A DNA stretch of 64,000 bases, taken from contig NZ_CALBRW010000013.1 in NCBI RefSeq assembly GCF_937927635.1, positions 1 to 64,000 of the forward strand, read 5' to 3'. The stretch comes from an uncultured Microbacterium sp. GTDB lineage: Bacteria > Actinomycetota > Actinomycetes > Actinomycetales > Microbacteriaceae. Of the stretch, positions 15,802 through 24,248 are shown piece by piece; position 1 is the stretch's first letter, and each line of letters starts with the position of its first letter. Both the position numbers and the translations under genes were made by a program. Under the pieces are notes generated by a model. The model saw only the letters and a list, made by a program, of their open reading frames with translations, was not told where the DNA came from and searched no databases.

Positions 15802-18648
15802 ATGGCCGTGCCTGTGCTTCCTGCCGCCGCATCCGCTCCGCCCCTGCTGGGTCGCGACGCCGAACTCGCCGACCTGGTCTCCACCTGGCGGGGAGGGCTC
15901 TCCAGCGGGCGGTTCCTGCTGGTGCGGGGCGAGGGCGGCATCGGCAAGACCGCCCTCATCGACGCGGCCGTCGCGCAGGCGCCGAAAGAGCGGCGGGTGC
16001 TGCGGGGCGCGGCGGATGCCATGGATCGTCGCCGCGCGTTCGGAGTCCTGCTGGATGCCCTGGGCCCGGTGCTCACCGAGCAGGATCGGCGGGTCGCGGC
16101 GGAGCAGAACGAGCACATCACCGGCGAGCGCCTGCTCTCACTGCTGGACGGCATGGTCGGTGCGCCGACCGTGCTCATCCTCGAGGACCTGCACTGGGCC
16201 GACGACGCCTCTCTCCACCTGCTGACCCGACTGGCGCGCACGCTGGCGCAGCTGCCGGTGGTGGTCGTCACAGCGCTGCGCCCGCAGGCCCGCCATGAGG
16301 TCGCCCCCGCGCTCGACCGACTGCTGGGCGAGCTGGACGACAGAGGGCTGCTGCACGCGTTCGATCTCGGACCGCTGCCCGAGAGCAGCTGCATCGCCAT
16401 CGCGGAGGGGCTGACGGGCGCTCCGATCGGCGAGACCTTCGCGCACTACACGGCCGGCGCAGGAGGCAATCCGCTGTTCCTGACCGAGATGGTCCGCTCG
16501 CTGCTGCGTGACGGCGCGGTCACCGTTGATGCAAGCGGTGCCGAGCTGCGCGATGCCCCGCTGGGGCCCTCGCCCTCGCTGGCCACGGTCATGATGCGTC
16601 ACCTCAGCCGGCTCTCTCCCGCGACGCGCGAGCTGCTGACCACCGCCGCGCTCCTCGGCACCCGCTTTCCCGCCGTGCAGCTGCGGCTGGTGACGAGTCG
16701 CACCATGCGGGAACTCGTGCCGCTGCTGCGGGAGGCTCTGGCGGCAGGCTTTCTCGCGGAGATCGACGACCGCACCCTCGGTTTCCGCCACGAGCTCATC
16801 CAGCACGTGCTGCTGCACGATCTGCCGGCCGCGGTGCGGGCGGAGCTGCACCATGACGTGGCGCTCAAGCTCGAGGGGGCGGGCGTTCCGGCGGCCACCG
16901 TGGCAGGGCACGTGCTCCGCGCGCCGAGCGTGGGCGAGGACCTGCCTTGGCTGCACGGACTCGCGCAGCGCACCGCGGCATCCGCGCCGGCAACGGCCGT
17001 CGAGCTGTGGGATCGGGTGGTGCTGGGCACCGATCCGTCAGACCCACTGCACGTCGCAGCCGTCGCAGGTCTTGCCCGCACCGCGTTGAGCAGCGGCAGG
17101 GTGCACGATGCGTACGACCTCGCGTCCTCGGCGCTCCTCCATGCCGACGAGCCCGAGGTCGCGGCGGCACTGCGCAGCATCCGGGTGCGATCGCTGACCA
17201 TGCAGCACCGGCACGCCGAGTCCCAGCGACTGGCGCAGGAGTACGCGGCATCCGATGCGCTGGCACCCGCGGAGCGGGCCGCCCATCTCGCCTTCGCGGG
17301 CTGGCCGACGATGCTGCTCGGCGACATGGACGAGGCGTTGCGGCTGGCGACCGAGGGCGCCGTCTCGGCAGCGATCGGAGGCAACCCGGTCGCGGAGGTG
17401 AACGCGCTCACGCTGCAGGGGCTGATCCTGAACAGCCGCGGCGAGCTGGACAATGCCCTCGGGGTGCTCACGCGGGCCGTGGAGCTGGCAGAGCGGCATC
17501 CGTCGGTCGCGGCGATCGAGACGTTCCCTCATGCGGTGCTGGCGGTGGCGCTGGCCGATGTCGACCGCATCGACGAATCGGCCACGATGATCAGCCGCGG
17601 ACTGCGGATGTCGGCACAGCTGGGCCTGCGCACCGGCATCCTGGCCACCCATGCGATGGCCGCCGAGGCCCGCAGCCACAGCAGCAGCCTGGCCGACATC
17701 GCCACGGAGCTGCAGGCGCATGCCGCACTGCTGGGGCAGATGGACGTCCGCCTCGACCCGCCCGTGCTCGCGCTGCGCGCCCGGGTGCTCGCACTGCAGT
17801 ACGGGTCGGAGTCGGCTCTGGAGGTTGCGGGACTCGTCGACCCGATCGCGAGCCGGCGCGTGTGGAGCAGCCGCGGCAGCGCCCTGATCTGGCTGGGGTA
17901 CGTCCACGCGGTGCGTGCGCGGGGCGATGTCCCCGCGGTGCTCGAAGCGCTGTGGCGCGGCTGGCAGGACGTGCACGGCCTGCGCATGCTGTTGGAGTGC
18001 GCGGAGATCGCCCTCGATCTGGTCGAGCTGTGGCAGCGTCCGCCGGTCGATGAGCGTCTGCGGAGTCTGATCGAAGCGGATGCCGCGGCCAAGGCCCCCG
18101 AGGTGGTCGAGGCGACCCGCACGGTGGCGGCGATGAATCCTTCGGTCGCGCATCTGCAGGCGACCGCCTTGGCCGTCGCCGGCGTGGCCGCCGGGGACGC
18201 CGAGGCGCTTCTCGAAGCCGAGCGGGTGATGTCCGCGACGCCTCGGCGGCTCGATCACGCCCGCATCGCCGAGCTCGCGGCGCTGGCGCTGCCCGCCGAG
18301 GACCAGCGCACCCGCGTGCTGGTCGAGACGGCGCTGCGAGAGTATGCGGAGATCGGCGCCGATCACGAGGCGACGCGGGCGAGGGCGCAGTTCCGCCGGC
18401 TCGGGGTGAAAGTGCAGAGGCAGCGCCGTCGTCCGGCATCCGGATGGGGATCGCTCACCCGCACCGAGGAGCGGATCGCGGGCCACGTCGCCACCGGCCA
18501 GACGAACCTCGAGATCGCCCAGAGCCTGTTCGTCTCCCGCCGCACGGTGGAGACGCACGTCTCGAACATCCTCGCCAAGCTCGGGCTGCGCTCACGCACC
18601 GAGCTCGCCATCCGCTTCGCCGCCCGACTCGACCAGCCGGGTCAGTGA
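15802..18648 (+). CDS. Large ATP-binding LuxR-family regulator (LAL type)
   Basis: A 948-residue protein with an N-terminal ATPase domain: Walker A GEGGIGKT at 43-50 and Walker B VLILEDLHWAD around 125-133. A long helical, repeat-rich middle section (about 380-860) resembles TPR scaffolds. A C-terminal LuxR helix-turn-helix follows (LTRTEERIAGHVATGQTN, then VSRRTVETHVSNILAKLG). This is the MalT/LAL architecture, in which an inducer and ATP promote DNA binding. The inducer and targets are unknown; no catabolic operon adjoins it directly. A TAGAAT hexamer at 15751 could be a -10 element. The ribosome-binding site before the ATG is weak. Confidence 0.88.
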   Translation: MAVPVLPAAASAPPLLGRDAELADLVSTWRGGLSSGRFLLVRGEGGIGKTALIDAAVAQAPKERRVLRGAADAMDRRRAFGVLLDALGPVLTEQDRRVAAEQNEHITGERLLSLLDGMVGAPTVLILEDLHWADDASLHLLTRLARTLAQLPVVVVTALRPQARHEVAPALDRLLGELDDRGLLHAFDLGPLPESSCIAIAEGLTGAPIGETFAHYTAGAGGNPLFLTEMVRSLLRDGAVTVDASGAELRDAPLGPSPSLATVMMRHLSRLSPATRELLTTAALLGTRFPAVQLRLVTSRTMRELVPLLREALAAGFLAEIDDRTLGFRHELIQHVLLHDLPAAVRAELHHDVALKLEGAGVPAATVAGHVLRAPSVGEDLPWLHGLAQRTAASAPATAVELWDRVVLGTDPSDPLHVAAVAGLARTALSSGRVHDAYDLASSALLHADEPEVAAALRSIRVRSLTMQHRHAESQRLAQEYAASDALAPAERAAHLAFAGWPTMLLGDMDEALRLATEGAVSAAIGGNPVAEVNALTLQGLILNSRGELDNALGVLTRAVELAERHPSVAAIETFPHAVLAVALADVDRIDESATMISRGLRMSAQLGLRTGILATHAMAAEARSHSSSLADIATELQAHAALLGQMDVRLDPPVLALRARVLALQYGSESALEVAGLVDPIASRRVWSSRGSALIWLGYVHAVRARGDVPAVLEALWRGWQDVHGLRMLLECAEIALDLVELWQRPPVDERLRSLIEADAAAKAPEVVEATRTVAAMNPSVAHLQATALAVAGVAAGDAEALLEAERVMSATPRRLDHARIAELAALALPAEDQRTRVLVETALREYAEIGADHEATRARAQFRRLGVKVQRQRRRPASGWGSLTRTEERIAGHVATGQTNLEIAQSLFVSRRTVETHVSNILAKLGLRSRTELAIRFAARLDQPGQ

Positions 18649-18952
18649 CGCCATCAGCTCTATCCAGCCGCGGAAGCGCAGCTCGTGGTCGCCATCGGCG
18701 ACCCGCCCCTCGGGCGGATCCGCGCCCTCCAGCCAGATGTCGATGTGCACATTGCCAGCGTCACCCGAGTGAGCGCCCGCGGTATCCGTATCCTCACTGA
18801 ACTTCTTCCCGCGATCTTGTCAGGGGTGTCCCGCCGGAGTAGCTTCACCTCATCGCACGCAAGCAGTGAGGGGACGTGCACCCGGAAGCCGCAAGCTGGG
18901 GCCGGCTTCCGGGTTCTCTCATGTCCGTCGCCGATGCGGATAGTGTGGCCAG
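18649..18952. other. Intergenic region containing two consecutive hairpins
   Basis: This 304-base stretch after the LAL regulator has no recognisable gene. Near its end lie a short hairpin (CCTCA around 18848 with TGAGG around 18868) and, 10 bases on, a perfect 10-bp stem, CCCGGAAGCC (18881-18890) with GGCTTCCGGG (18904-18913), followed by TTCTCTC. The second looks like a terminator or leader hairpin 40 bases before the acyltransferase gene. Confidence 0.5.
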
Positions 18953-19657
18953 GTGACAGCATCCGCTCCTCCGAGCCCCGCTCCGCGGGTCGGCGCCGTC
19001 TATTTCTTCGGACGGGCGATCCTTCGCCCGCTGTTCTGGGCCATGTACCGTCCGCGCATCACCGGCCGTGGGAACGTGCCGGAACGCGGGCCGGTGCTGC
19101 TGGTGAGCAACCATCTGTCCTCGCTGGACACGCTCATCATCCCGACCTCCGCCGTGCGCCCCGTGCAGTTCCTGATCAAGGCGTCGTACTTCGAGGGCAG
19201 CGGGATGCTCGGGCGCTTCAAGCGCTGGTTCTTCGGATCGATCGGGGGCGTCCCCGTGCGTCGTGCTGCCGGGCGCGACGCGCGTGCCGCGCTCGATGCG
19301 GGCAGCAGCGTTCTGCGAGCCGGGAGCGTGTTCGCCGTGTTCCCGGAGGGCACCCGGTCACGTGACGGGAAGCTGCACGACGGCCATGGCGGTGCTGCCT
19401 GGATGGCACGCGACACAGGGGCCGCGGTCGTGCCCGTCGGGCTGATCGGCACCGGTTCGGTCAAGCCTCTCAGCCATCTGCTGCCGGGCAGGCCGCGCCT
19501 CGAGGTGCGCTTCGGGGAGCCGCTCGATCTGACCGATCTCGCCGGGATGCCTGCCGGCAGGGCCCGTCACGAGATCACTGAGCGGATGATGGCCGCCGTC
19601 GCGCAGCTGAGCGGGCAGGAGCGCTCCGGCAGCGTGAACGCGAGTTCGCGCGACTGA
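18953..19657 (+). CDS. Lysophospholipid acyltransferase (PlsC family)
   Basis: A 234-residue acyltransferase of the 1-acyl-glycerol-3-phosphate type. The catalytic motif SNHLSSLDT (His and Asp four residues apart) lies near residue 53 and the phosphate-binding FPEGTRSRDG lies near 130. Both are hallmarks of the family, which acylates lysophosphatidic acid or similar acceptors at the membrane. There is one short hydrophobic N-terminal region and no other membrane segment. The frame starts with a GTG at 18953. It stands alone, converging with an amino-acid permease gene 27 bases away. A hairpin pair lies in its leader. Confidence 0.87.
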   Translation: MTASAPPSPAPRVGAVYFFGRAILRPLFWAMYRPRITGRGNVPERGPVLLVSNHLSSLDTLIIPTSAVRPVQFLIKASYFEGSGMLGRFKRWFFGSIGGVPVRRAAGRDARAALDAGSSVLRAGSVFAVFPEGTRSRDGKLHDGHGGAAWMARDTGAAVVPVGLIGTGSVKPLSHLLPGRPRLEVRFGEPLDLTDLAGMPAGRARHEITERMMAAVAQLSGQERSGSVNASSRD

Positions 19658-19684
19658 TCGCGGCAGCCGTCGCGTCAGCATCCT

Positions 19685-21439
19685 TCAGGCGATGTGGCCG
19701 CCCGCGACGGTGTCGTCCTCGACCTCGGACTCACGCGTCGCATCCTCGATGTAGAGGTCGATCTGCTCCTTCGGCAGCCGCGTGCGCACGGCCAGCCAGA
19801 AGACGAAGCCGGCGACGGCGGCGTTGATCAGGAACACCCAGAAGAACATGATGTTCCCGAAGGTCGTGTCGCCGATCTTCAGCGATCCGATGGGGCTGTC
19901 CGCGCTGAAGAGGAAGCTCACCAGGCCGTAGAGGATGAACCACGGGATCACCCACGAGGCGCCGACCTTGAAGAACAGCGGCGGCCGGTAGCCCCTGCGG
20001 TTGGTCAGCTGGAAGACGATCAGCAGCACGTAGCCGATCAACAGCATGATCAGCAGCTTCGAGTTGGTGGCCCAGCCCGCCCAGAACATGATCATGTTGG
20101 CGCTCCAGAACGCCAGGTACGGGATCAGGTCGCCGCCGGGGAGCTTGAACGGACGGACCCGCTCGGGGTGCGTCCTGCGCAGGATCGCCAGCACCAGCGG
20201 GCCGGTGCCGAACGACATCACCGTCGCGCTGGTGATGAACCCGACCAGCGCCTGCCAGCTCGGGAAGGGCAGCAGCAGCACGCATCCGGCGAGGAACGCG
20301 ACCACCAGGCTCCAGTGCGGCACGCCGTGCCGGTTGTTGGTGGCCAGCCACTTCGGCGCGTTGGCGTTGCGGCCCATGGCGTAGGAGACGCGGGCGGTGA
20401 TGGTCGTGTAGATCAGGCCGGTGTCGGCGGGCGAGACGATGGCGTCGAAGTACAGCACGTACGCGAGCCAGGCGATGCCTCCCGCAGCGGCGAGCGCCGC
20501 GAGAGGGCCCGCGTCGTTCGTGAAGGTCAGGTTGATCCAACCGCCGGACTTCTTCAGCGTCTCGGCGGGCACCATCACGGTGAACGCCACCTGCAGCAGC
20601 ATGTACAGGATGCCGGTGATGACCACCGATCCGACCAGCGCCAGCGGGATGTTGCGCTTGGGGTTCTTCGTCTCGCCGGCCAGTTCGATGCCCTGGCGGA
20701 AGCCGAGGAACGAGAACGTGATGCCTGCGGTGGAGACCGCGGTGAACACGGCCGCGAAGCCCTTGGGCGCGAAGCCGTGGCTGACGAAGTTCGCGGCTCC
20801 GCCGGCGTGGGTCGCGCCGCCGTCTCCGCTCGCCATCATGAACCCGGTGACCAGGAAGATGGCGATCACGAGCACGATGACGAAGAGCTTCCACCACACC
20901 ACGACATTGTTGATCTGCGCGAACAGCAGCACGCCGAAGTAGTTCAGCACCACGAACAGCGCCAATGCCAGCACGGCGATGACCATGCCCACCGGGGTGA
21001 GGATGTGCTGCGTCGTGCCCTGGTACTGCACGGCCTGGGTGAACGGGTAGAACCGGCTGGCGTACTGCAGCGCGCCGGTCACCTCGATCGCAGGCACCGC
21101 CGCCGCGGCGATCCAGGTCACGAAGCCCATCGAGTAGCTGCCGAACGAGCCCCACACCAGGTGCGGGTAGCGGACGACGCCGCCGGAGATCGGGAACATC
21201 GGGCCGAGCTCGGCGTAGGTCAGGCCGATCAGGATGATCATGATGGCGGCGACAGCCCACGAGAAGATCGCGGCGGGACCGGCAAGGGCGGAGGCGTTGA
21301 ACGCGCCGAACAGCCAGCCGGATCCGATGATGGATCCGATCGCCGTGAACATCAGCGCGACCGGGCCGAGCGATCGCTTCATCCTGTGGACCGGTTGCGA
21401 TGCGGTGAGCAGATCTCTTTCGCTCATGGAAACGGACAT
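19685..21439 (-). CDS. APC-superfamily amino-acid permease
   Basis: A 584-residue membrane protein with about 12-14 helices. The first helix contains the APC substrate/ion-binding signature, TAIGSIIGSGWLFGAF, and helix 2-3 shows YAELGPMFPISGGVVRYPH, both typical of amino acid/proton symporters related to the aspartate transporter group. A basic/acidic C-terminal tail of about 30 residues follows the last helix. GAGGAG precedes the ATG at 21439. The substrate is not resolvable. It lies alone, downstream of fic and separated from it by 229 bases. Confidence 0.87.
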   Translation of the reverse strand: MSVSMSERDLLTASQPVHRMKRSLGPVALMFTAIGSIIGSGWLFGAFNASALAGPAAIFSWAVAAIMIILIGLTYAELGPMFPISGGVVRYPHLVWGSFGSYSMGFVTWIAAAAVPAIEVTGALQYASRFYPFTQAVQYQGTTQHILTPVGMVIAVLALALFVVLNYFGVLLFAQINNVVVWWKLFVIVLVIAIFLVTGFMMASGDGGATHAGGAANFVSHGFAPKGFAAVFTAVSTAGITFSFLGFRQGIELAGETKNPKRNIPLALVGSVVITGILYMLLQVAFTVMVPAETLKKSGGWINLTFTNDAGPLAALAAAGGIAWLAYVLYFDAIVSPADTGLIYTTITARVSYAMGRNANAPKWLATNNRHGVPHWSLVVAFLAGCVLLLPFPSWQALVGFITSATVMSFGTGPLVLAILRRTHPERVRPFKLPGGDLIPYLAFWSANMIMFWAGWATNSKLLIMLLIGYVLLIVFQLTNRRGYRPPLFFKVGASWVIPWFILYGLVSFLFSADSPIGSLKIGDTTFGNIMFFWVFLINAAVAGFVFWLAVRTRLPKEQIDLYIEDATRESEVEDDTVAGGHIA

Positions 21440-21609
21440 GGCGACTCCTCTGTCTTCGTTGAACCTGGTGTTCTACGAACGTCCGTGGGCGCACTTGCGG
21501 CGACACTGTCGAGGAGCGGTCGCGCGGATTCCAAGGGAAGACGATACGCGCGCACACGTCGCGCAGAGCCGCCGTCGAGCCGATGCAGAAGGGATGCATA
21601 AGAGGCGTA

Positions 21610-21636
21610 CAGGATGCCGGTGGCAGTGGCATCCTG
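21610..21636 (-). terminator. Hairpin downstream of fic
   Basis: CAGGATGCC (21610-21618) and GGCATCCTG (21628-21636) form a perfect 9-bp stem with a nine-base loop, about 30 bases past the fic stop on the minus strand. There is no strong T-run after it, so termination strength is uncertain. Confidence 0.45.
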
Positions 21637-21668
21637 GAGAGACCCGGCGATCCGGCCTGCCGCAGAGG

Positions 21669-22880
21669 TCAGGCCGTCATCGCGACGTGAATGCGCCGGT
21701 CGAGATCGTCGAGCTCGGCAAGCAGTTCGGAGGCGACCCAGACGCGATCGCGCTTTCGCCCCGTGACCTCTTCGATGAACCCCGCTTCGGCGAGCCGATC
21801 GATCGCCAGGTAGGCCGCGGGCGTACTCGATCCAGAACGCTGTTCGATCTCCGCAGCAGTCATGACCGGGTGGTCGTAGAACGCCGGGATCAGCGCCGCA
21901 GCCGCAGAGCCCTTCCGGGGCTTCAGCTCATCCATCCACTCGTCCGGGAGTGCCTTGATGCGAGCGATGGAGTCGCGCGAACAGATCCCGGCAGACCGTG
22001 CTGACCTTGCGAACAGGTCGATGAGCGGTGCCGGCTCGCCCTTCCGGTACTCGCCGAGGGAGGCGAAATAGTCGTCGCGCTTCGCGAGCAGGCCGCTGGC
22101 GAGGGGGACGACGGCGTTGCGGGTCACGCCCCGCCGGCGGAACACGGCCGACACCATGGCGCGACCGATGCGGCCGTTGCCGTCGGTGAACGCGTGGATC
22201 GACTCGAACTGGGCATGACCGATCGCTGCCTGCGCCAGCACAGGCACGTCGTCGCGATTGAGGTAGGCGATCAGGTCCTCGACGAGAGCGAGCACCCGTT
22301 CCGGAGCCGGCGGGACATGCAGGGCGTCTCGAGGGGAGTAGTCGCTTCCACCGATCCAGTTCTGCATGTCGCGCAGCCGCCCGGCATAGGTGGCTTCCAT
22401 CGGATCGGCCTTCATCAGTGCGCGGTGCGCCGCCAGCAGATCGTCGAGTTCGAAGCGTCCGCGCTCTCCGACGACGGTGACCAGGCTGTGCAGCGCGGTG
22501 CTCGCCGCCACCATGCTCGTCGCGGAGGTGTTCGAGCGGTTGCCTGCCAGGGCCTTGGCGTAGTCCGCCGCATCGGCGGTGATGCGCTCGATCTTCGATG
22601 AGGCGACAGACTCGGTGCGCATCATGAAGCGGCTCATCGCCGCCGAATGCCCTTCGGCATCGGTGTCCGCCTGTGCCACGGCGAGCAGGGCCTCCTCCGA
22701 CATGACCGTCGTCTTGACGGGTGGGAGGTAGTCCCGCTCCGCGATCATCGGAGGGATCGTCGCGTCGACGGAACTGAGCATCCGATCGGCACGGGTGCCG
22801 CCGCGGATCCGCTGACGCCAGGGCAGTGTCTCCACGTCGTGTACAGGCCACGACGTGCCCACCAGCTCAGGCGATTCCAT
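21669..22880 (-). CDS. Fic-domain protein (probable AMP transferase) with C-terminal winged helix
   Basis: A 403-residue protein. The Fic core motif HAFTDGNGRIGRAM starts at H229 and is intact, so nucleotidyl (usually AMP) transfer to a hydroxyl side chain is expected. An N-terminal Fic_N-type region (about 30-110) contains S94-xxx-E98 in SSKIERI, the class II auto-inhibition pattern, but with Arg where Gly or Asn is usual after the Glu. The C-terminal 80 residues (MTAAEIEQRSG, AAYLAIDRLAEAGFI) form a winged helix that could bind DNA. No antitoxin gene is adjacent. An AT-rich palindrome just upstream may be its own operator. Confidence 0.88.
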   Translation of the reverse strand: MESPELVGTSWPVHDVETLPWRQRIRGGTRADRMLSSVDATIPPMIAERDYLPPVKTTVMSEEALLAVAQADTDAEGHSAAMSRFMMRTESVASSKIERITADAADYAKALAGNRSNTSATSMVAASTALHSLVTVVGERGRFELDDLLAAHRALMKADPMEATYAGRLRDMQNWIGGSDYSPRDALHVPPAPERVLALVEDLIAYLNRDDVPVLAQAAIGHAQFESIHAFTDGNGRIGRAMVSAVFRRRGVTRNAVVPLASGLLAKRDDYFASLGEYRKGEPAPLIDLFARSARSAGICSRDSIARIKALPDEWMDELKPRKGSAAAALIPAFYDHPVMTAAEIEQRSGSSTPAAYLAIDRLAEAGFIEEVTGRKRDRVWVASELLAELDDLDRRIHVAMTA

Positions 22881-22901
22881 ACCTTGATCTTCTCACATGT
22901 T

Positions 22902-22916
22902 ATTCAACCTTTGAAT
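22902..22916. promoter_or_regulatory. Palindrome upstream of fic, candidate operator
   Basis: ATTCAA-cct-TTGAAT is a perfect 6-bp inverted repeat centred 29 bases upstream of the fic ATG, in a locally AT-rich patch of otherwise GC-rich DNA. The winged-helix domain of the Fic protein makes autoregulation plausible. Confidence 0.45.
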
Positions 22917-23077
22917 GCATAAACTTGATCAGTGAGATCACTATTCCAGGACAGGACCGCACCCCACACGATCGCCGGCATGTCCCATCGGCTTGCGCCC
23001 GGAGCGAAGGGCGGCGCGCGGAGCCTCCGGCCACGTAGGGCCGTGCTGTCCATAGTGCCAACCGCCGACGGAAACAG

Positions 23078-23113
23078 TTCAGGGCCCCAAGACTTCGTCT
23101 CAGGACCCTGAAC
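23078..23113 (-). terminator. Hairpin terminator of the tRNA-Ser gene
   Basis: TTCAGGG (23078-23084) pairs with CCCTGAA (23107-23113), with additional GG/CC pairing inside. On the minus strand it starts seven bases past the tRNA 3' end and is followed by CTGTTTCC, a weak T-rich tract. Confidence 0.6.
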
Positions 23114-23120
23114 TTCTGGC

Positions 23121-23207
23121 GGTGACGGTGGGATTTGAACCCACGGTAGGGGGTTACCCTACACAACTTTTCGAGAGTTGCACCTTCGGCCGCTCGGACA
23201 CGTCACC
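23121..23207 (-). tRNA. tRNA-Ser, anticodon CGA
   Basis: On the minus strand, 87 bases fold as a class II tRNA. The acceptor stem is GGTGACG with CGTCACC and the discriminator is G, typical for serine tRNAs. The anticodon arm CAACT-CTCGAAA-AGTTG gives anticodon CGA at 23171-23173, reading UCG codons. A long variable arm (TAGGGTAACCCCCTA) and the GTTCAAATC T-loop complete it. The CCA end is not encoded. A hairpin terminator follows. Confidence 0.97.
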
Positions 23208-23266
23208 GCGGACAAGCTTACGATACGGGGCCGCCTGCGCGCGAATCAGGATGGCGACCAGGCTCA

Positions 23267-23285
23267 CTAGCATGTGACATATTAC
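23267..23285 (+). promoter_or_regulatory. Predicted GntR operator upstream of the ornithine cyclodeaminase-family gene
   Basis: CTAGCATGTGACATATTAC ends 17 bases before the start codon. It shares 12 invariant positions out of 19 with sites at 47148-47166, 52186-52204 and 52968-52986. Its core ATGTGACAT is an odd-centred palindrome, as expected for FCD-type GntR regulators. A TAGACT hexamer just downstream may be the -10 element. Confidence 0.6.
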
Positions 23286-23302
23286 TGAGCTAGACTCGCG
23301 CC

Positions 23303-24232
23303 ATGCCCGACGTCATCGCCGACCTGACCTTGATAGGCGCGCAGACCATCGCCGACCGGGTGAGTATGGCCGCCGCGATCGACGAACTGCAGCGCGTTCT
23401 GCGCGCAGGATTCGATCCCGAAGAAGACCTGCCCCGGGGCATCCTCGACGTCCCAAATGGACAGCTCCTGCTCATGCCGGCCGCCGTCGACGGCGCCGTC
23501 GGTCAGAAGTTCGCCACCGTCGCGCCGGGCAACCCCGCGCGCGGACTCGAGCGCATCCAGGCCCTCTACATCCTGCTCGACGGCACCACCCTCGCCCCCA
23601 CCGCCATCCTCGACGGCACCGCACTGACCAGCCTGCGCACGCCCGCCGTCTCGGCCGCCTGCGTCGATCTGCTCGCGAACCCGGATGCCGGTGACGCGGT
23701 CATCTTCGGCACCGGACCGCAGGCGGTCCGCCACGTCGAGGCACTGCAGGCCATCCGCCCGCTGCGCTCGGTCGAGCTCATCGGTCGGAACACCGAACGC
23801 GCGGCCGCCGCCGTCGACGAGGCCCGGCAGTACGCACCGGACGCCCGCATCACCGTCGGAACCCCGGATGCCGTGTACGACGCCGACCTCATCGTGTGCG
23901 CCACCACGGCATCCGATCCCCTCTTCGCATCCGACCTCGTGCGTGACGACGCGACCATCGTCGCGATCGGTTCGCACGAGCCGCAGAAGGCCGAGCTCGA
24001 CCCGGCACTCGTCGGCCGCTCGCAGGTGATCGTCGAGAGCCGGCGGGTCGGAACCTCCGAGGCCGGCGACGTCATCCGCGCCCTCGAGGCCGGAACCCTG
24101 CAGGATGCGGATCTGGTCACCATGCACGATCTGTTCACCGGCGCCGTCGCCCCCGCGACGGACCGGCCGCGCATCGTCAAGACCTGCGGCATGGGCTGGC
24201 AGGACCTCGCCACCGCCCGCCTGGCGATCTGA
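23303..24232 (+). CDS. Ornithine cyclodeaminase/mu-crystallin family protein, probable pyrroline-2-carboxylate reductase
   Basis: A 309-residue member of the OCD/mu-crystallin family. The Rossmann segment GDAVIFGTGPQAVRHVEAL near residue 130 binds NAD(P), and GQKFATVAPGNPARGL near 75 lies in the substrate domain. Family members include ornithine cyclodeaminase, alanine dehydrogenase and delta1-pyrroline-2-carboxylate reductase. The next gene is a proline racemase/hydroxyproline family member, and the pair is typical of trans-3-hydroxyproline use, so the reductase making L-proline is the best guess. A predicted GntR site precedes it. The ATG at 23303 lacks a clear Shine-Dalgarno sequence, and a leaderless start is possible. 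Confidence 0.8.
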   Translation: MPDVIADLTLIGAQTIADRVSMAAAIDELQRVLRAGFDPEEDLPRGILDVPNGQLLLMPAAVDGAVGQKFATVAPGNPARGLERIQALYILLDGTTLAPTAILDGTALTSLRTPAVSAACVDLLANPDAGDAVIFGTGPQAVRHVEALQAIRPLRSVELIGRNTERAAAAVDEARQYAPDARITVGTPDAVYDADLIVCATTASDPLFASDLVRDDATIVAIGSHEPQKAELDPALVGRSQVIVESRRVGTSEAGDVIRALEAGTLQDADLVTMHDLFTGAVAPATDRPRIVKTCGMGWQDLATARLAI

Positions 24233-24248
24233 GAAGGAGAGACCCCGC

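Noticed and set aside
19694..21601. A 635-codon plus-strand frame opposite the amino-acid permease
   Set aside because: It is antisense to a clear APC permease, is of repetitive charged composition and has no motif.
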